A DNA stretch of 64,000 nucleotides from positions 3,653,001-3,717,000 of the forward strand of contig NZ_CP120233.1 in NCBI RefSeq assembly GCF_030012985.1. Reading direction: 5' to 3'. Source of the DNA: Microbulbifer sp. VAAF005 (GTDB lineage: Bacteria; Pseudomonadota; Gammaproteobacteria; Pseudomonadales; Cellvibrionaceae). Of the stretch, positions 63,804 through 64,000 are shown in pieces. The first letter of the stretch is position 1. Each line of letters starts with the position of its first letter. The position numbers and the translations under genes were made by a program. The notes under the pieces are model-generated. The model was not told the origin of the DNA. It did not search any database and was given only the letters and a program-made list of their open reading frames with translations.

Positions 63804-64000
63804 ATGATGCATCAAGTTGTTGAACTGTTGTCCGGACAGCTAAACTTGAAGCCGCTTTACGATTATGCGAGACAGCATAGTGGTGAGTATCCGGCTAATG
63901 GTAATGACTCGATTGCGAAGGAATACACAGGGTAAGTACATAAATTTTTAGAAAATTTACCCGAATGTAGCGGAGTATACTTATTGGGTTGTTATGATCC
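63804..64000 (+). pseudogene. interrupted gene at the window edge
   Basis: ATG 63804 (or 63807) with AGGGG upstream reads 'MHQVVELLSGQLNLKPLYDY' to an in-frame TAA at 63933. The same frame stays open after it ('VHKFLENLPECSGVYLLGCYD') to the window end. The last part resembles the start of GIY-YIG-type domains (L-P-x-x-x-G-V-Y-L), but this is weak. A nonsense change or base error is likely. Partial, so the full length is unknown. Confidence 0.35.

Noticed and set aside
1..64000. CRISPR arrays, tRNA, rRNA, prophage structural genes
   Set aside because: No regularly spaced repeats, cloverleaf-like sequences or phage genes were noticed on reading the window.

Overview
The window looks like chromosome from a marine heterotrophic gammaproteobacterium, most likely a Microbulbifer-like member of the Cellvibrionales. 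The clues are the nudF-yqiB-cpdA-yqiA-parE gene string, a Xanthomonas/Caulobacter-type TonB receptor next to a tryptophan-halogenase-like flavoenzyme, a secreted GH13 amylase and large FG-GAP/PKD surface proteins. The taxon is inferred from gene content; no rRNA gene is present. I saw no tRNA, rRNA or CRISPR array.

Layout. 1-6.5 kb: end of a glycosyltransferase gene, then nudF, yqiB, cpdA, a lipoprotein, yqiA and parE. 6.5-12 kb: a visibly AT-rich accessory stretch with an orphan membrane protein, an FG-GAP lipoprotein and a complete IS1595-family element (10872-11893) with a perfect 8-bp target duplication. 12-15.3 kb: an AsnB-type amidotransferase and a divergent SDR/HxlR pair. 15.4-19.8 kb: an NAD salvage regulon (NrtR, ADP-ribosylglycohydrolase, NadV, NadM-Nudix) with four visible NrtR-type operators. 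19.9-25.1 kb: a PLA2-like secreted protein, a LysR/SDR divergent pair, a broken gene and the valine-catabolic mmsB-mmsA pair. 25.4-29.6 kb: two unknown proteins, a GNAT protein and RhlE with a long leader. 29.9-35.5 kb: two tandem paralogous FG-GAP/PKD proteins, the second frameshifted. 35.5-36.8 kb: an exported M20 amidohydrolase. 37.5-42.6 kb: an RND permease, a LolA-like protein, a beta-barrel protein and a TetR regulator, which together look like an envelope lipid or hydrophobe trafficking module. 42.9-50 kb: small proteins, glucokinase, a CRP-type site, a frameshifted TonB receptor and the halogenase homologue. 50.1-56.8 kb: an M11-like metalloprotease with a small partner, then a Sel1 protein and a DUF3857/transglutaminase protein. 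57.2-60.9 kb: DUF3014, GH13 amylase and a frameshifted tandem universal stress protein. 61-64 kb: small exported proteins and gene fragments.

How the genes work together. CpdA (cAMP breakdown) and a perfect TGTGA-N6-TCACA site before the TonB receptor, together with glucokinase and the amylase, point to cAMP-linked carbohydrate use. The NAD cluster converts nicotinamide to NMN to NAD under NrtR repression. The RND/LolA-like/barrel genes span inner membrane, periplasm and outer membrane.

Quality caution. Six single-base indels break five reading frames (about 22.4, 34.3, 47.6, 57.8/57.9 and 60.8 kb), most of them in short homopolymers. Residual sequencing errors are the simplest explanation, so these genes should not be treated as dead without reads.
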